From positions 2,976,001 through 3,040,000 of the forward strand of contig CAVTLA010000001.1 in NCBI GenBank assembly GCA_963735465.1: a stretch of DNA of 64,000 nt. Reading direction: 5' to 3'. The notes under the pieces were generated by a model. The model did no database searches. It saw only the letters and a program-made list of their open reading frames with translations, and was not told where the DNA came from. The position numbers were made by a program, and so were the translations under genes. Position 1 is the first letter of the stretch. Each line of letters begins with the position of its first letter. The stretch comes from DASZHJ01 sp963735465 (lineage in GTDB: Bacteria > Pseudomonadota > Alphaproteobacteria > ATCC43930 > CGMCC-115725). This document shows, piece by piece, positions 34,382-43,166 of this stretch.

Positions 34382-35363
34382 GTTCTGGAACCGCGGCGGC
34401 GTCCTGCCGACGCTGTTGGCGCCGCTGGGGTGGGCCTTCGCGGGCGTCGGCGCGATGCGACGCCTGGCGACGCATCCCTGGCAGGCGCCGATTCCGGTGC
34501 TGTGCGTGGGCAATCTCGTGGTCGGCGGCGCCGGCAAGACTCCGGTCGCGATCGCCCTCGCCCGCCGCCTCGCCGAGCTCGGCGAGCGTCCGCATCTGTT
34601 GACGCGGGGCTACGGCGGCCGGCTGCCCGGCCCGCTGCGGGTCAAGCCCAATCAGCATCACTATCGCGACGTCGGCGACGAGGCGTTGCTGCTGGCAACC
34701 GCGGCGCCGACCTGGATTGCCCGCGACCGCGTGCGCGGCGCCCGGCGCGCGGCGCGGCTGGGCGCCGGCGTGCTCGTCCTCGACGACGGATTCCAGAACC
34801 CGCGCCTGGCGCAGGATCTGAAGCTGCTGGTGGTGGACGGCGCCTACGGCTTCGGCAACGGCCGCGTGATGCCGGCGGGGCCGCTGCGGGAGCTGGTCCG
34901 GACCGGGCTGCGCCGTGCCGATGCCGTCGTGCTGCTGGGAGAGGATCGCGCCGGCATCGCCAAGCGGCTCGGCCGCAAGCCGGTGCTGCGCGGCCGGCTG
35001 GTGCCGCGGGCGGACGCGCCTGATCTCGCCGGCGAGCCCGTCGTCGCCTTCGCCGGCATCGGGCGCCCAGGAAAATTCTTCGAGTTCCTGACGACGCTCG
35101 GCGCCCAGGTTGTCGCCCGGCATCCGTTTCCCGATCACTACGCCTTCACCGAGCGGGATCTCACCCAGCTTGCAAGCGAGGCGGAGCGCGCCGGAGCGCG
35201 GCTGGTGACCACGGAGAAGGATCTGATCCGGGTGCCCCTGGCGCTTCGCCGCGACATCCTGACGCTTCCCATCGAGGTGATCTGGGAGAACGAGTCCGCC
35301 GTCGATGCGGTCCTGGCGTCGGTGCGGAGCCAGCATCGCGGCATGATCGCTCCCCATGGCTGA
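34362..35363 (+). CDS. lpxK: Tetraacyldisaccharide 4'-kinase
   Basis: A 333-residue kinase that phosphorylates the 4' position of the lipid A disaccharide. It starts with the usual MLRSPPEFW and a membrane-associating helix, then Walker A VCVGNLVVGGAGKTP, LLTRGYGGRL, DVGDEALLLA and LVLDDGFQNPRL. ATG 34362 is 20 bp inside the end of kdtA, and its own end overlaps lpxL by 8 bp, so the operon is translationally coupled throughout. Confidence 0.97.
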   Translation: MLRSPPEFWNRGGVLPTLLAPLGWAFAGVGAMRRLATHPWQAPIPVLCVGNLVVGGAGKTPVAIALARRLAELGERPHLLTRGYGGRLPGPLRVKPNQHHYRDVGDEALLLATAAPTWIARDRVRGARRAARLGAGVLVLDDGFQNPRLAQDLKLLVVDGAYGFGNGRVMPAGPLRELVRTGLRRADAVVLLGEDRAGIAKRLGRKPVLRGRLVPRADAPDLAGEPVVAFAGIGRPGKFFEFLTTLGAQVVARHPFPDHYAFTERDLTQLASEAERAGARLVTTEKDLIRVPLALRRDILTLPIEVIWENESAVDAVLASVRSQHRGMIAPHG

Positions 35364-36249
35364 CGGGCGATCCCTGGGCGAGCGGGTCTCCCACATCTTC
35401 GAAGGGGCGGGCGCCCTCTTCGTCTTCGGACTGTTTCGCCTGCTGCCGGTCACCTGGGCATCGGCGGTGAGCGGGTTCATCGCCCGCAGCCTGGGCCCGC
35501 ACCTCGCCATCAATCGGCGCGCCCGGAAGAACATGAAGCGGGCGCTGCCGGAGATCGGCGACGCCGAGGTCGAGCGCACCCTCCGGGGCATGTGGGACAA
35601 TCTCGGCCGCGTCGTCGCGGAATACGCCCACCTCGGCGCCTATCGGGTCTACGAGCCCGGCGGCCGCATCGAGATCGTGGGCGCCGAGCATATCCGCGCC
35701 CAGGGCGCCGAGGGGCGTCGCGCGATCTTTTTCTCCGGTCATTTCGGCAACTGGGAAGTGGCGACGCTCGCGGTCACACAGGCCGGCCTCAAGGTCGCCG
35801 AGATCTATCGCGCCGCCAACAATCCCTTCGTCGACCGCCTCATCAACGACGCGCGCAGCGTGGTCGGGAGCGAGCTGGTGCCGAAGGGCGCCGTCGCCGC
35901 GCGCCGCGCGCTCGCCGCCATGCATGAGCACCGCCACATCGCGCTGCTGGTGGATCAGAAGATGAATGACGGCATCCCCGTGCCGTTCTTCGGCCAGCCG
36001 GCGATGACGGCCCCGGCGCTGGCGCGCCTGGCGCTGCGCTACGACTGCGCCGTGGTGCCGGTGCGCGTCGACCGCCTGCCCCGCGCCCGCTTCCGCATCA
36101 CCGCGGAGGCGCCCCTCGCCTATGTCCGCACCGGCGACCGCGATCGCGACATCCTCGCGCTCATGACCCAGGTGAACGGCGTGCTGGAGCGCTGGATCCG
36201 AGAGAAGCCCGACCACTGGTTCTGGCTGCACCGGCGCTGGCCGGAGTAG
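35356..36249 (+). CDS. lpxL: Lipid A late acyltransferase, LpxL/HtrB type
   Basis: A 297-residue inner-membrane acyltransferase with the catalytic HX4E box in FFSGHFGNWEVA. Other lauroyl transferase blocks are RRARKNMKRALPEI, EIYRAANNPFVDRLI, LLVDQKMNDGIPVPFFG and the C-terminal PDHWFWLHRRWP. It adds a secondary acyl chain to KDO2-lipid IVA. It ends the msbA-to-lpxL operon, 3 bp before the convergent M23 gene, so termination must occur inside that gene or by Rho. Confidence 0.95.
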   Translation: MADGRSLGERVSHIFEGAGALFVFGLFRLLPVTWASAVSGFIARSLGPHLAINRRARKNMKRALPEIGDAEVERTLRGMWDNLGRVVAEYAHLGAYRVYEPGGRIEIVGAEHIRAQGAEGRRAIFFSGHFGNWEVATLAVTQAGLKVAEIYRAANNPFVDRLINDARSVVGSELVPKGAVAARRALAAMHEHRHIALLVDQKMNDGIPVPFFGQPAMTAPALARLALRYDCAVVPVRVDRLPRARFRITAEAPLAYVRTGDRDRDILALMTQVNGVLERWIREKPDHWFWLHRRWPE

Positions 36250-36252
36250 CCG

Positions 36253-37077
36253 CTACTTCGGCATCGGCCCGACGATGCGCTGGGGATCCAGCGCGATGCC
36301 GTACCAATTGACGCCCCAATGCAGGTGCGGACCGGTGACGCGGCCGGTGGCGCCGACGGCGCCGATCACCTGGCCCTGCTCCACCTTGGCGCCGGTGGCG
36401 ACGTCGAGGCGGGACAGGTGCTGATAGATGGTGGAGAGGCCGTAGCCGTGATCGACGATCACGGTGCCGCCGGTGAAGTAGAGATCGTGCTCGGCGAGGC
36501 TCACGGTGCCGGAGGCGGCGGCGCGGATCGGCGTACCGATGGGTGCCGCCACGTCGACACCGAGATGGGGCGCGCGGGGCTCGCCGTTCAGGATCCGTTG
36601 GCTGCCGTAGACGCCGCTGATCGGGCCCGTTACCGGCCATTCGAACCCCACCTCGAAGAAGAGCTGGTCGCTCTCGGTGGCGCGGGCGGTGATGATCTCC
36701 TCGCGCTCCCGCTTGATGCGCTCCATGACCGCGGGGTCCGGCGTCACCATCTGGGGCGGCAGGTTGTTGATGCGCTGGATCTCGTACTGCCGCGGCGCCA
36801 CGGTGAGGTCACGGGTCTCGGTGTGACCGTCGGGATAGACGACCGCGAGGCTCGCGTGGGCCAGCGCGTCGCGGGAGAGCCCGAAAATGAATTGTCCGTC
36901 TGGCGCCACCCGGATGTACTTGCCGTCGAGGGCCACGGCGGCTCCGGGCGGCGCCTGGCCGCGCACCAGCGCGCCCTGCTCCACGGCACCGCCGAGGACG
37001 ATGTTGTCCGCAGCCTTTGCCGCCGTTACGGCGGCGGTCACCAGACACAGCACGAGGACGAGGCGCGCGATCCTCAC
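36253..37077 (-). CDS. Exported M23 (LytM-type) peptidase
   Basis: A 274-residue protein with a signal peptide (LVLVLCLVTAAVTAAKA), an N-terminal beta-rich region with a GQAPPGAAVALDGKYIRVAPDG segment, and a C-terminal M23 domain. The zinc ligands are in HLGVDVAAP and GPHLHWGVNWYG, and GTVSLAEHDLYFTGGTVIVDHG is also typical. It should cleave peptidoglycan cross-bridges in the periplasm. The start is GTG at 37077, overlapping the xseA stop as GTGA. Confidence 0.95.
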   Translation of the reverse strand: MRIARLVLVLCLVTAAVTAAKAADNIVLGGAVEQGALVRGQAPPGAAVALDGKYIRVAPDGQFIFGLSRDALAHASLAVVYPDGHTETRDLTVAPRQYEIQRINNLPPQMVTPDPAVMERIKREREEIITARATESDQLFFEVGFEWPVTGPISGVYGSQRILNGEPRAPHLGVDVAAPIGTPIRAAASGTVSLAEHDLYFTGGTVIVDHGYGLSTIYQHLSRLDVATGAKVEQGQVIGAVGATGRVTGPHLHWGVNWYGIALDPQRIVGPMPK

Positions 37078-38528
37078 AGCAGGTTGCCTTGGTCCGGCTC
37101 GTCGGGCTTCGCGCCGCGCGGCTTGCGGCGACCGGCGCCGTCCGCCGCCACGGCGACCTTGCCGTCATGGAACTCCAGGGTGAGCGCGGAACCCGAAACC
37201 ACGGCCTGGGCGGAAATCACTTCTTTGCCGGCGGCATCTCTCACGATCGCGAAACCTCGTTCCAGTGCGTTCCGCACCAACTTATCGAAACCTTCGAGTC
37301 GCCCGCCAGCTGCCTCCACCAACCCGGTGCGTCGCTCGAGAAAGCGATGCAACGCGCCCTGCAAGCGATCCGGCAGCGCCCCCAGCTTCTCCCGCGCCCG
37401 GACGATCTGCATCTGCAGCGCCTCGCCACCGAGCCGGCCGCTCAGCCCCTCGACGCGCTCGCGCTTCAGATGCAGGAACTGCCGGAGCCCAAGCGCCAGG
37501 CGCTCGGCGCGGTCGTCGAGACGCTGCGTCGCGGTCTCCAGGAGCGAGCGCGGATCCGGCAGGCCGCGCGCCAGGCCCTCGATCCGGAGACGGCGCTCGT
37601 CCAACAACCGCACCAGTGCCGTCACCACCCGACCGCCGATCTCCGTCACTTGCGCCAGGAGATCGAGGCGCACCGGCACCGCCATCTCCGCCGCCGCCGT
37701 CGGTGTCGGCGCGCGGCGGTCGCTGGCGAAATCGATGAGGGTGGTGTCGGTCTCGTGTCCCACGGCCGAGATCAGCGGGATCTCCGAGGCGGCCGCCGCG
37801 CGCACGACGATCTCCTCGTTGAAGGCCATGAGATCCTCGAGGCTGCCGCCGCCCCGGGCCACGATCAGCAGATCCGGCCGCGGCACGGCGCTATCAGGCG
37901 TCAGGCGGTTGAACCCCTCGATCGCCGCCGCGACCTGCGCCGCCGCGCCCTCGCCCTGCACCGCCACCGGCCAGAGCAAAACCCGGCGCGGGAAGCGATC
38001 CTCCAGGCGATGCAGGATGTCCCGGATCACCGCGCCCGTGGGCGAAGTGATGACGCCGATCACATCAGGCAGGTAGGGCAGCGGGCGCTTGCGCGCCTCG
38101 TCGAAGAGGCCCTCGGCGGCGAGCCGCTTGCGGCGCTCCTCCAGCAGCTTCAGGAGCGCGCCCTCGCCGGCGAGCTCCATGCTCTCCACCACGAGCTGAT
38201 ACTTCGAGCGGCCGGGATATGTCGTGATGCGGCCGGTGCAGACGACCTCCATGCCGTCCTCGGGCTTGAGCTGGAGTCGCTGCACGGTCGGACGCCAGAT
38301 CACCGAATCCAGCACGGCGTCGGCATCCTTGAGCGAGAGATAGCAGTGGCCGGAGGAGTGGCGCTTGAAGCCGGACACCTCGCCGCGCACGCGGACATAG
38401 GAGAAGCCCTGCTCCAGGTTGCGCTTCACCGCCACCGAGAGCTCGCTCACGGTGAATTCCGGCAGGTTGAGTGCGCGCCGAGTCGGCGGGTTCGCGAGTG
38501 CTTTGCGCCATGCCCGGCTATGATACAA
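37074..38528 (-). CDS. xseA: Exodeoxyribonuclease VII large subunit
   Basis: A 484-residue nuclease subunit. The N-terminal OB domain includes NLPEFTVSELSVAVKRNLE, GEVSGFKRHSSGHCYLSLKD and CTGRITTYPGRSKYQLVVE. The catalytic region has GVITSPTGAVIRDI, VARGGGSLEDLMAFNEE and ISAVGHETDTTLIDFASD. A coiled-coil C-terminal half follows. With XseB (not in this window) it degrades single-stranded DNA. The frame begins with TTG at 38528 and no strong ribosome binding site, so the exact start is uncertain. Confidence 0.95.
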   Translation of the reverse strand: MYHSRAWRKALANPPTRRALNLPEFTVSELSVAVKRNLEQGFSYVRVRGEVSGFKRHSSGHCYLSLKDADAVLDSVIWRPTVQRLQLKPEDGMEVVCTGRITTYPGRSKYQLVVESMELAGEGALLKLLEERRKRLAAEGLFDEARKRPLPYLPDVIGVITSPTGAVIRDILHRLEDRFPRRVLLWPVAVQGEGAAAQVAAAIEGFNRLTPDSAVPRPDLLIVARGGGSLEDLMAFNEEIVVRAAAASEIPLISAVGHETDTTLIDFASDRRAPTPTAAAEMAVPVRLDLLAQVTEIGGRVVTALVRLLDERRLRIEGLARGLPDPRSLLETATQRLDDRAERLALGLRQFLHLKRERVEGLSGRLGGEALQMQIVRAREKLGALPDRLQGALHRFLERRTGLVEAAGGRLEGFDKLVRNALERGFAIVRDAAGKEVISAQAVVSGSALTLEFHDGKVAVAADGAGRRKPRGAKPDEPDQGNLL

Positions 38529-38537
38529 GACGCGGCT

Positions 38538-38579
38538 TTAGAGCACGATCCGATTTAAGGAAATCGGCCCCTGCTCTAA
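38538..38579. repeat. Nested hairpin repeat in the xseA/purD promoter gap
   Basis: TTAGAGCA (38538-38545) pairs with TGCTCTAA (38572-38579). Inside it CCGATTT (38550-38556) pairs with AAATCGG (38561-38567) around an AAGG loop, giving two stems separated by a small internal loop. The AGAGCA...TGCTCTAA frame is a recurrent intergenic element in alphaproteobacterial genomes. It lies in the 138-bp space between the divergent xseA and purD starts. Confidence 0.7.
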
Positions 38580-38666
38580 TTTCTCTGTTTAGTCGCATTT
38601 TTTACGGCGAACCGCTGCACACTTCGCCGGAAAATGCTCCTGGTCGACACAAGGGGAGCTGCGGGC

Positions 38667-39944
38667 ATGCGGGTTCTGGTGGTGGGATCGGGCGGCCGCG
38701 AGCACGCGCTCTGCTGGGCGATATCAGCCTCGCCGCTTTGCGACGGCCTCTACGCCGCGCCCGGCAATCCCGGCATCGAGGAACTCGCCACCTGCGTTCC
38801 TATTGGCACCGGCGAATTCGACCGGCTGGTTGAATTTGCCCGCGGCGAGGCCATCGACTTCGTGGTGGTGGGGCCGGAAGCACCGTTGGTGGCAGGGCTC
38901 GCGGACCAACTCGAGGCGGCCGGGATCGCCACCTTCGGACCCAGCGCCGCGGCGGCGGCCCTCGAGGGCTCCAAGGGCTTCACCAAGGACCTCTGCGCCA
39001 AGTACGGCATTCCCACCGCCGCCTATGGCCGCTTCACCGACGCCGCGGCGGCCAAGGACTACGTACGGCGGCTGGGCGCCCCCATCGTGGTGAAGGCGGA
39101 CGGACTCGCCGCCGGAAAGGGCGTCACTGTGGCGGCGACCGTGGAGGAAGCCGTCGCCGCCATCGACGCGGCGCTGCTGGATCGGCGCTTCGGCGGCGCC
39201 GGAGCGGAGCTGGTCATCGAAGAGTTCATGGAAGGCGAGGAAGCGAGCGTTTTTGCCCTCGTCGACGGAACCCACAGCCTGCTGCTGGCATCGGCGCAGG
39301 ATCACAAGCGCGTGGGCGACGGCGACACCGGCCCCAACACCGGCGGCATGGGCGCCTATTCCCCCGCGCCTTGCGTCACGCCCGAGATCGAGGCGCGGGT
39401 CAGGCGAGAGATCATCGATCCCACGGTCAAGGCGATGGCGGCGGAAGGCCGGCCGTTCAAGGGCGTGCTCTATGCCGGCCTCATGCTGACCGCATCGGGA
39501 CCCAAGCTGATCGAATACAACGTGCGCTTCGGCGACCCCGAGACGCAGGTGCTGCTGCCGCGCCTCAAGAGCGATCTCCTGCCGGCGCTCCGCGCCGCGC
39601 GGGACGGCGTGCTCGGCGGCTTCGATCTGCGCTGGCACGACGAGGTGGCGGTCTGCGTCGTGCTGGCTGCCGCCGGGTATCCCGGCGAGCCGCTGAAGGG
39701 CACGGAAATACGCGGCCTCGCCGAAGCCGTCGCCGGCGATCCCGCCGTCATCCTTTTCCACGCGGGAACCCGGCGCGACGGCGGCCGCATTCTCGCCGAC
39801 GGCGGCCGTGTGCTCGACGTGGTGGGGCTGGGCCGGGACGTGGCGGAGGCACGGAGCCACGCCTATGCGGCGGTCGACCGGATCGATTGGCCCGAAGGCT
39901 TCTGCCGACGCGACATCGGCTGGCGGGCGATAGCACGGACGTGA
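38667..39944 (+). CDS. purD: Phosphoribosylamine-glycine ligase
   Basis: A 425-residue ATP-grasp enzyme making glycinamide ribonucleotide in purine synthesis. Features are MRVLVVGSGGREHALCW, DFVVVGPEAPLVAGLAD, SKGFTKDLCAKYGIPTAAY, PIVVKADGLAAGKGV, EGEEASVFALVDG, the signature ASAQDHKRVGDGDTGPNTGGMGAYSP and RFGDPETQVLLPRL. ATG 38667 is preceded by AAGGGGAG (38651-38658) at about 8 nt. An in-frame ATG at 38634 would add 11 residues but lacks a binding site. Confidence 0.97.
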   Translation: MRVLVVGSGGREHALCWAISASPLCDGLYAAPGNPGIEELATCVPIGTGEFDRLVEFARGEAIDFVVVGPEAPLVAGLADQLEAAGIATFGPSAAAAALEGSKGFTKDLCAKYGIPTAAYGRFTDAAAAKDYVRRLGAPIVVKADGLAAGKGVTVAATVEEAVAAIDAALLDRRFGGAGAELVIEEFMEGEEASVFALVDGTHSLLLASAQDHKRVGDGDTGPNTGGMGAYSPAPCVTPEIEARVRREIIDPTVKAMAAEGRPFKGVLYAGLMLTASGPKLIEYNVRFGDPETQVLLPRLKSDLLPALRAARDGVLGGFDLRWHDEVAVCVVLAAAGYPGEPLKGTEIRGLAEAVAGDPAVILFHAGTRRDGGRILADGGRVLDVVGLGRDVAEARSHAYAAVDRIDWPEGFCRRDIGWRAIART

Positions 39945-39960
39945 GGAACGCGACGGCGCG

Positions 39961-40368
39961 TCAGGTGGCCGGCGCGGGTGCCAACGCCTTCGCCGCCTCC
40001 TGCGCCTCGGCGCCGAGCTTGAGGACCAGGGCCACCAGGATCTCGGGATCGAATGGCTTGGAGAGCGTTACGGTTGCCCCCAGCCGCGAGGCGATCTCCA
40101 GGAAATCGGTGTTGCCGATGCGTCCGCCGCCGGAGATGGCGATGATCGGCACGCGCAGGTCCTGCTTGCGGATGTCGGTGATGGTCTGGATGCCTTCCTT
40201 CTCCGGCATGATGATGTCGGTGACGATGACGTCGGGACGCGCGCGCTGAAAGGCGCGCAGCCCTTCCTTGCCGTCCCCCGCCTGGGTGACGCCGATGTCG
40301 GCATCCTCCAGCAGCAGCGCAATCGTCTGTCGGACGGCAACGTCGTCGTCGATGACCAGGACTTGCAT
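39961..40368 (-). CDS. Single-domain response regulator (CheY-like receiver)
   Basis: A 135-residue receiver with the acidic pocket VLVIDDDVAV, phospho-acceptor aspartate in PDVIVTDIIMPEKEG, switch residue in IIAISGGG and lysine in LSKPFDPE. There is no output domain; the last 20 residues are an Ala/Pro-rich tail. It probably passes a signal through protein contact. GGAGG sits upstream of ATG 40368. It follows, on the same strand, two genes with degenerate GGDEF- and EAL-like domains, 133 bp apart. Confidence 0.93.
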   Translation of the reverse strand: MQVLVIDDDVAVRQTIALLLEDADIGVTQAGDGKEGLRAFQRARPDVIVTDIIMPEKEGIQTITDIRKQDLRVPIIAISGGGRIGNTDFLEIASRLGATVTLSKPFDPEILVALVLKLGAEAQEAAKALAPAPAT

Positions 40369-40501
40369 CGTGAACCTCCGCTAAGTGCGATGTCCGCAAA
40401 TCGCATACGCGCGTAGGCGCTGCCTGCCACGCGATGAGATCGCGACTGGAAAGCTACGCGCCATTCCCTAGGATTTCCTTGATCGGGTCCATCGGCTGCC
40501 C

Positions 40502-41144
40502 TCAGCGCGCGCGGTAGAGATCGGCGAGTTGGAACGCCAGCGCGCGATCCACGTGCGGCACGCTCGCCGCCACGGCGTCGCCATCGATGAATTGGTATCC
40601 CGCGCCCATCGCCGCCGCCGCCAGGCTCAGGCTTCGCACGCCGTGCACGAAGGTCGGCACCCCGACCTTTTCCGCGGCCCGCTGAAAGCGGCTGAGCTGC
40701 TGCATCTGGAGGAATTCGGCCTTGGCGGCATAGGTGATGTCGGCGCCGACCGAGGCGATGCCGGCGCCCGTTAGCTGGATGAAATCGATGGTCTCCAGTC
40801 GGCATCTGCAGCGCGATGCCGCGGCAGTACGGCCGGAGTGGCGAGGCGATGTCCATGATGCGGGACTTTTGCACGCCGTCGGGGACGCCGACGATCTCGA
40901 TCATCAGACAGGCCTTCATGGCCTCTCCGATCTTACCGACCGCCGCCGCGATGCGGCGCCGCTGGCTCATCGAGCTCAAGGTCTCGAAATGCAGCGGCGT
41001 GACGATGACCAGTCGGCGCCCCGCCGCTGTCATGGCAGTCAGCTCCTGCTTTACCCGCTCGACCGTGGCGACATCGAGGCTTACCGTCGCCTCGGAATCG
41101 CCCGCGATCGCCAGCTCCGCGTCACCTGTCGAGCCCTCCGACAT
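40502..41144 (-). CDS. Degenerate EAL-like protein (one apparent frameshift)
   Basis: About 213 residues once one extra base near 40797-40800 is removed, so that CRGIALQMP continues LETIDFIQLTGAGI. Blocks such as ACLMIEIVGVPDG, GVPTFVHGVRSL and MGAGYQFIDGDAVA follow the order of EAL phosphodiesterase domains (LELTE, AEGVET, G-x-x-FIQG). The catalytic E-A-L residues are not visible, so it is probably an inactive, binding or protein-contact domain. Its ATG at 41144 lies inside the end of the upstream GGDEF-like gene. The two could equally be one protein split by another indel. Confidence 0.6.
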
Positions 41145-41994
41145 CCGAGAGCCGAACCATCGGCTTGCAGTAATAGGTCGCGATCACATTCCGCACGGGG
41201 TCCCACATCGGGCGAAAAACGAAATCCATGCCGGCCAGCACGTCGCCGCGCGCGCCAGTCTGGACTTTCGGCGTCGGCCGGCGGAACTCGATCGGAACCA
41301 GGGCGAGGTCGTCGGAGAGACCGGTTTCTTCGGGCGCTCCGGCGATCGGTGGCGGAGCGGCCGATACGGCACTCTCGATATCCGGATCCAGGGCGTCGAC
41401 GGGCTTCGCGCCATCGAGCAAGTCGCCCAGCGACGCGAGGTCGGCAAAATCGATCGCACCGTCGGCACATGCGACCGCCGTCTTGATTTCGAGATGCTCG
41501 GTACCCTCCTCGCCCAGCAGACTTTTCGTGATCTCGTTGCCGATGAGGAGACATTTGACGCGCGCCTCCGCCTCGCCGAGACGAGCGAACACAATGACGT
41601 AGCTTTCCGGGCCCCAGCTCGCGTAGACGTCGCCGGGTCCGACATGCCGCTCGATGATATTGCGCGTGATGCGGTCGGCGCGCTGAGCGACCCGCGGCCA
41701 TTCCGAGCCGAAGCGCTCCTTAACCTTGTTGAGGCCGATGAGATTGAGCCGGCCGACCAGCGGTGCGGCATTGGTGCCGATGAGATGCTTGATCTGCTCG
41801 ACCAGACGCGTCTCTTCCGACGCGCCACTATCGCCGACGCGCATACCCACGCGTGCGGCGCGCGGCGGTTGCGGCGCGGTCGCAGCCCGGATCGCCTCCT
41901 CGCCCAGCAGCATGCCGGCGAGACCCCGACGCAGGCGCGTAAGCATGCCTATCGGTTTACCGCTGCTGCTCCTCGCTCGGATCGTTTTCGCCAT
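41122..41994 (-). CDS. Degenerate GGDEF-like protein
   Basis: About 290 residues. Residues 40-160 resemble a diguanylate cyclase fold: LVGRLNLIGLNKVKERFGSEWPRVAQRADRITRNII, then SWGPESYVIVFARLGEAEA, where GPESY stands at the GGDEF position. The active-site residues are therefore lost. A proline-rich linker (SAVSAAPPPIAGAPEE) leads to PIEFRRPTPKV and FVFRPMWDPVRNVIATYYCKP. It probably works with the EAL-like chain encoded immediately downstream. ATG 41994 and ATG 41946 are both possible starts. Confidence 0.6.
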   Translation of the reverse strand: MAKTIRARSSSGKPIGMLTRLRRGLAGMLLGEEAIRAATAPQPPRAARVGMRVGDSGASEETRLVEQIKHLIGTNAAPLVGRLNLIGLNKVKERFGSEWPRVAQRADRITRNIIERHVGPGDVYASWGPESYVIVFARLGEAEARVKCLLIGNEITKSLLGEEGTEHLEIKTAVACADGAIDFADLASLGDLLDGAKPVDALDPDIESAVSAAPPPIAGAPEETGLSDDLALVPIEFRRPTPKVQTGARGDVLAGMDFVFRPMWDPVRNVIATYYCKPMVRLSDVGGLDR

Positions 41995-42200
41995 GGTCGA
42001 AGCCACTGCCTGCCACGTCGGCGCCACAGGCGAATGCGCCTGCCGGCCGCGCGGCGATGTTCGACCTCCCCTGGCGACGGAATTGGTGCCACAACTCCGT
42101 CGTTGCGCCACCCTATCGCCGGAGAGGTTAAAGAGAGCAAAATAGGCCGGCCATTCTATGGATCCGTGTCAATGACGCGACGACGCAAAATATTCCGCGA

Positions 42201-42662
42201 TCACCGACGCTCGGCGAAGAACCGTAGCAGCAGCTCGCCGGCCCGTGCCTCGTCGAGGCCGCCGTAGACCTCGGGCCGATGATGGCAGGTGGGCTGCGCG
42301 AAGATGCGGGGGCCGTGCTCGACGCCGCCGCCCTTGGGATCGGCCGCGCCGAAATAGAGCCGCCGCACCCGCGCGAAGGAGATCGCCGCCGCGCACATCG
42401 GACAGGGCTCCAGCGTCACGTAGAGATCGCAGTCCGAGAGCCGCGGCGAGCCCCGCCTCGCCGCCGCCGCGCGCAATGCCAGCACCTCGGCGTGGGCCGT
42501 TGGATCGCTGAGCTCTTCAACCCGGTTACCGGCGGCGGCCAGCACGGTGCCGCTGACGCCGTCGACCACTACCGCTCCCACCGGCACCTCGCCGCGGGCG
42601 GCCGCGGCCTCTGCCTCGGCAAGCGCCAGAGCCATCGGAGGGACCGGTCGCTCCGCGCTCAC
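42201..42662 (-). CDS. tadA: tRNA-specific adenosine deaminase
   Basis: A 153-residue zinc deaminase that converts A34 to inosine in tRNA-Arg(ACG). The catalytic HAE is in PTAHAEVLALRAA, and the zinc cysteines are in LEPCPMCAAAISFARV. The family tail FGAADPKGGGVEHGPRIF is present. It starts with GTG 42662, which overlaps the thioesterase stop (GTGA), so the pair is translationally coupled. Confidence 0.95.
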   Translation of the reverse strand: MSAERPVPPMALALAEAEAAAARGEVPVGAVVVDGVSGTVLAAAGNRVEELSDPTAHAEVLALRAAAARRGSPRLSDCDLYVTLEPCPMCAAAISFARVRRLYFGAADPKGGGVEHGPRIFAQPTCHHRPEVYGGLDEARAGELLLRFFAERR

Positions 42663-43093
42663 GGCGCATCCTCCGTCGTCGGCGCGAAGCGCTCGACGAG
42701 GGGCGCCGGCGGCGGCACCGGGCGCCGGGTGGAGAGACGGATGAAGATGCCGGTCTGCTCGGCCCGCGCATGCACGGTATCGCCGACGCGGATCTCGGCG
42801 GCGATGCGCCAGCGCACGCCGCTCATCTGGGTGGCCCAGATGCGCCCCATCGGCTGGTCCTGCAGGGTCAAGGGACGCTCATAGGCGATGTGGGTCTCCA
42901 GCAGGATCGGCGCCACGTCATCCGTCACCGCCTGGCGCAGGGGATAGGCCTCGTCCATCATCGCGAGGCGGAGATCCTCGAGCCAGCGGACATAGACGAT
43001 GTTGCTGACGATGCCGGCGAAATCGATGTCATAGGTCCGGATCGGGAGCTCCCGCTCCACGACTTTCTGCGGATCGATCAAAGGCGTCTGCAC
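42659..43093 (-). CDS. Acyl-CoA thioesterase, 4HBT hotdog family
   Basis: About 144 residues with the hotdog thioesterase pattern RTYDIDFAGIVSNIVYVRWLEDLR, containing the catalytic aspartate, then LLETHIAYERPL and GDTVHARAEQTGIFIRL. It probably hydrolyses an acyl- or aryl-CoA; the chain is not predictable. GTG 43093 is chosen because a longer start would overlap the divergent gene at 43167, and CGGAG lies upstream. It is coupled to tadA. Confidence 0.85.
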   Translation of the reverse strand: MQTPLIDPQKVVERELPIRTYDIDFAGIVSNIVYVRWLEDLRLAMMDEAYPLRQAVTDDVAPILLETHIAYERPLTLQDQPMGRIWATQMSGVRWRIAAEIRVGDTVHARAEQTGIFIRLSTRRPVPPPAPLVERFAPTTEDAP

Positions 43094-43166
43094 GGGGGCT
43101 CCGCGGTTCCGAAGTTGCGATGGCAGCACCCTGAGCCTAGAGTGCGCCGCAACAGGATACCCCAGC

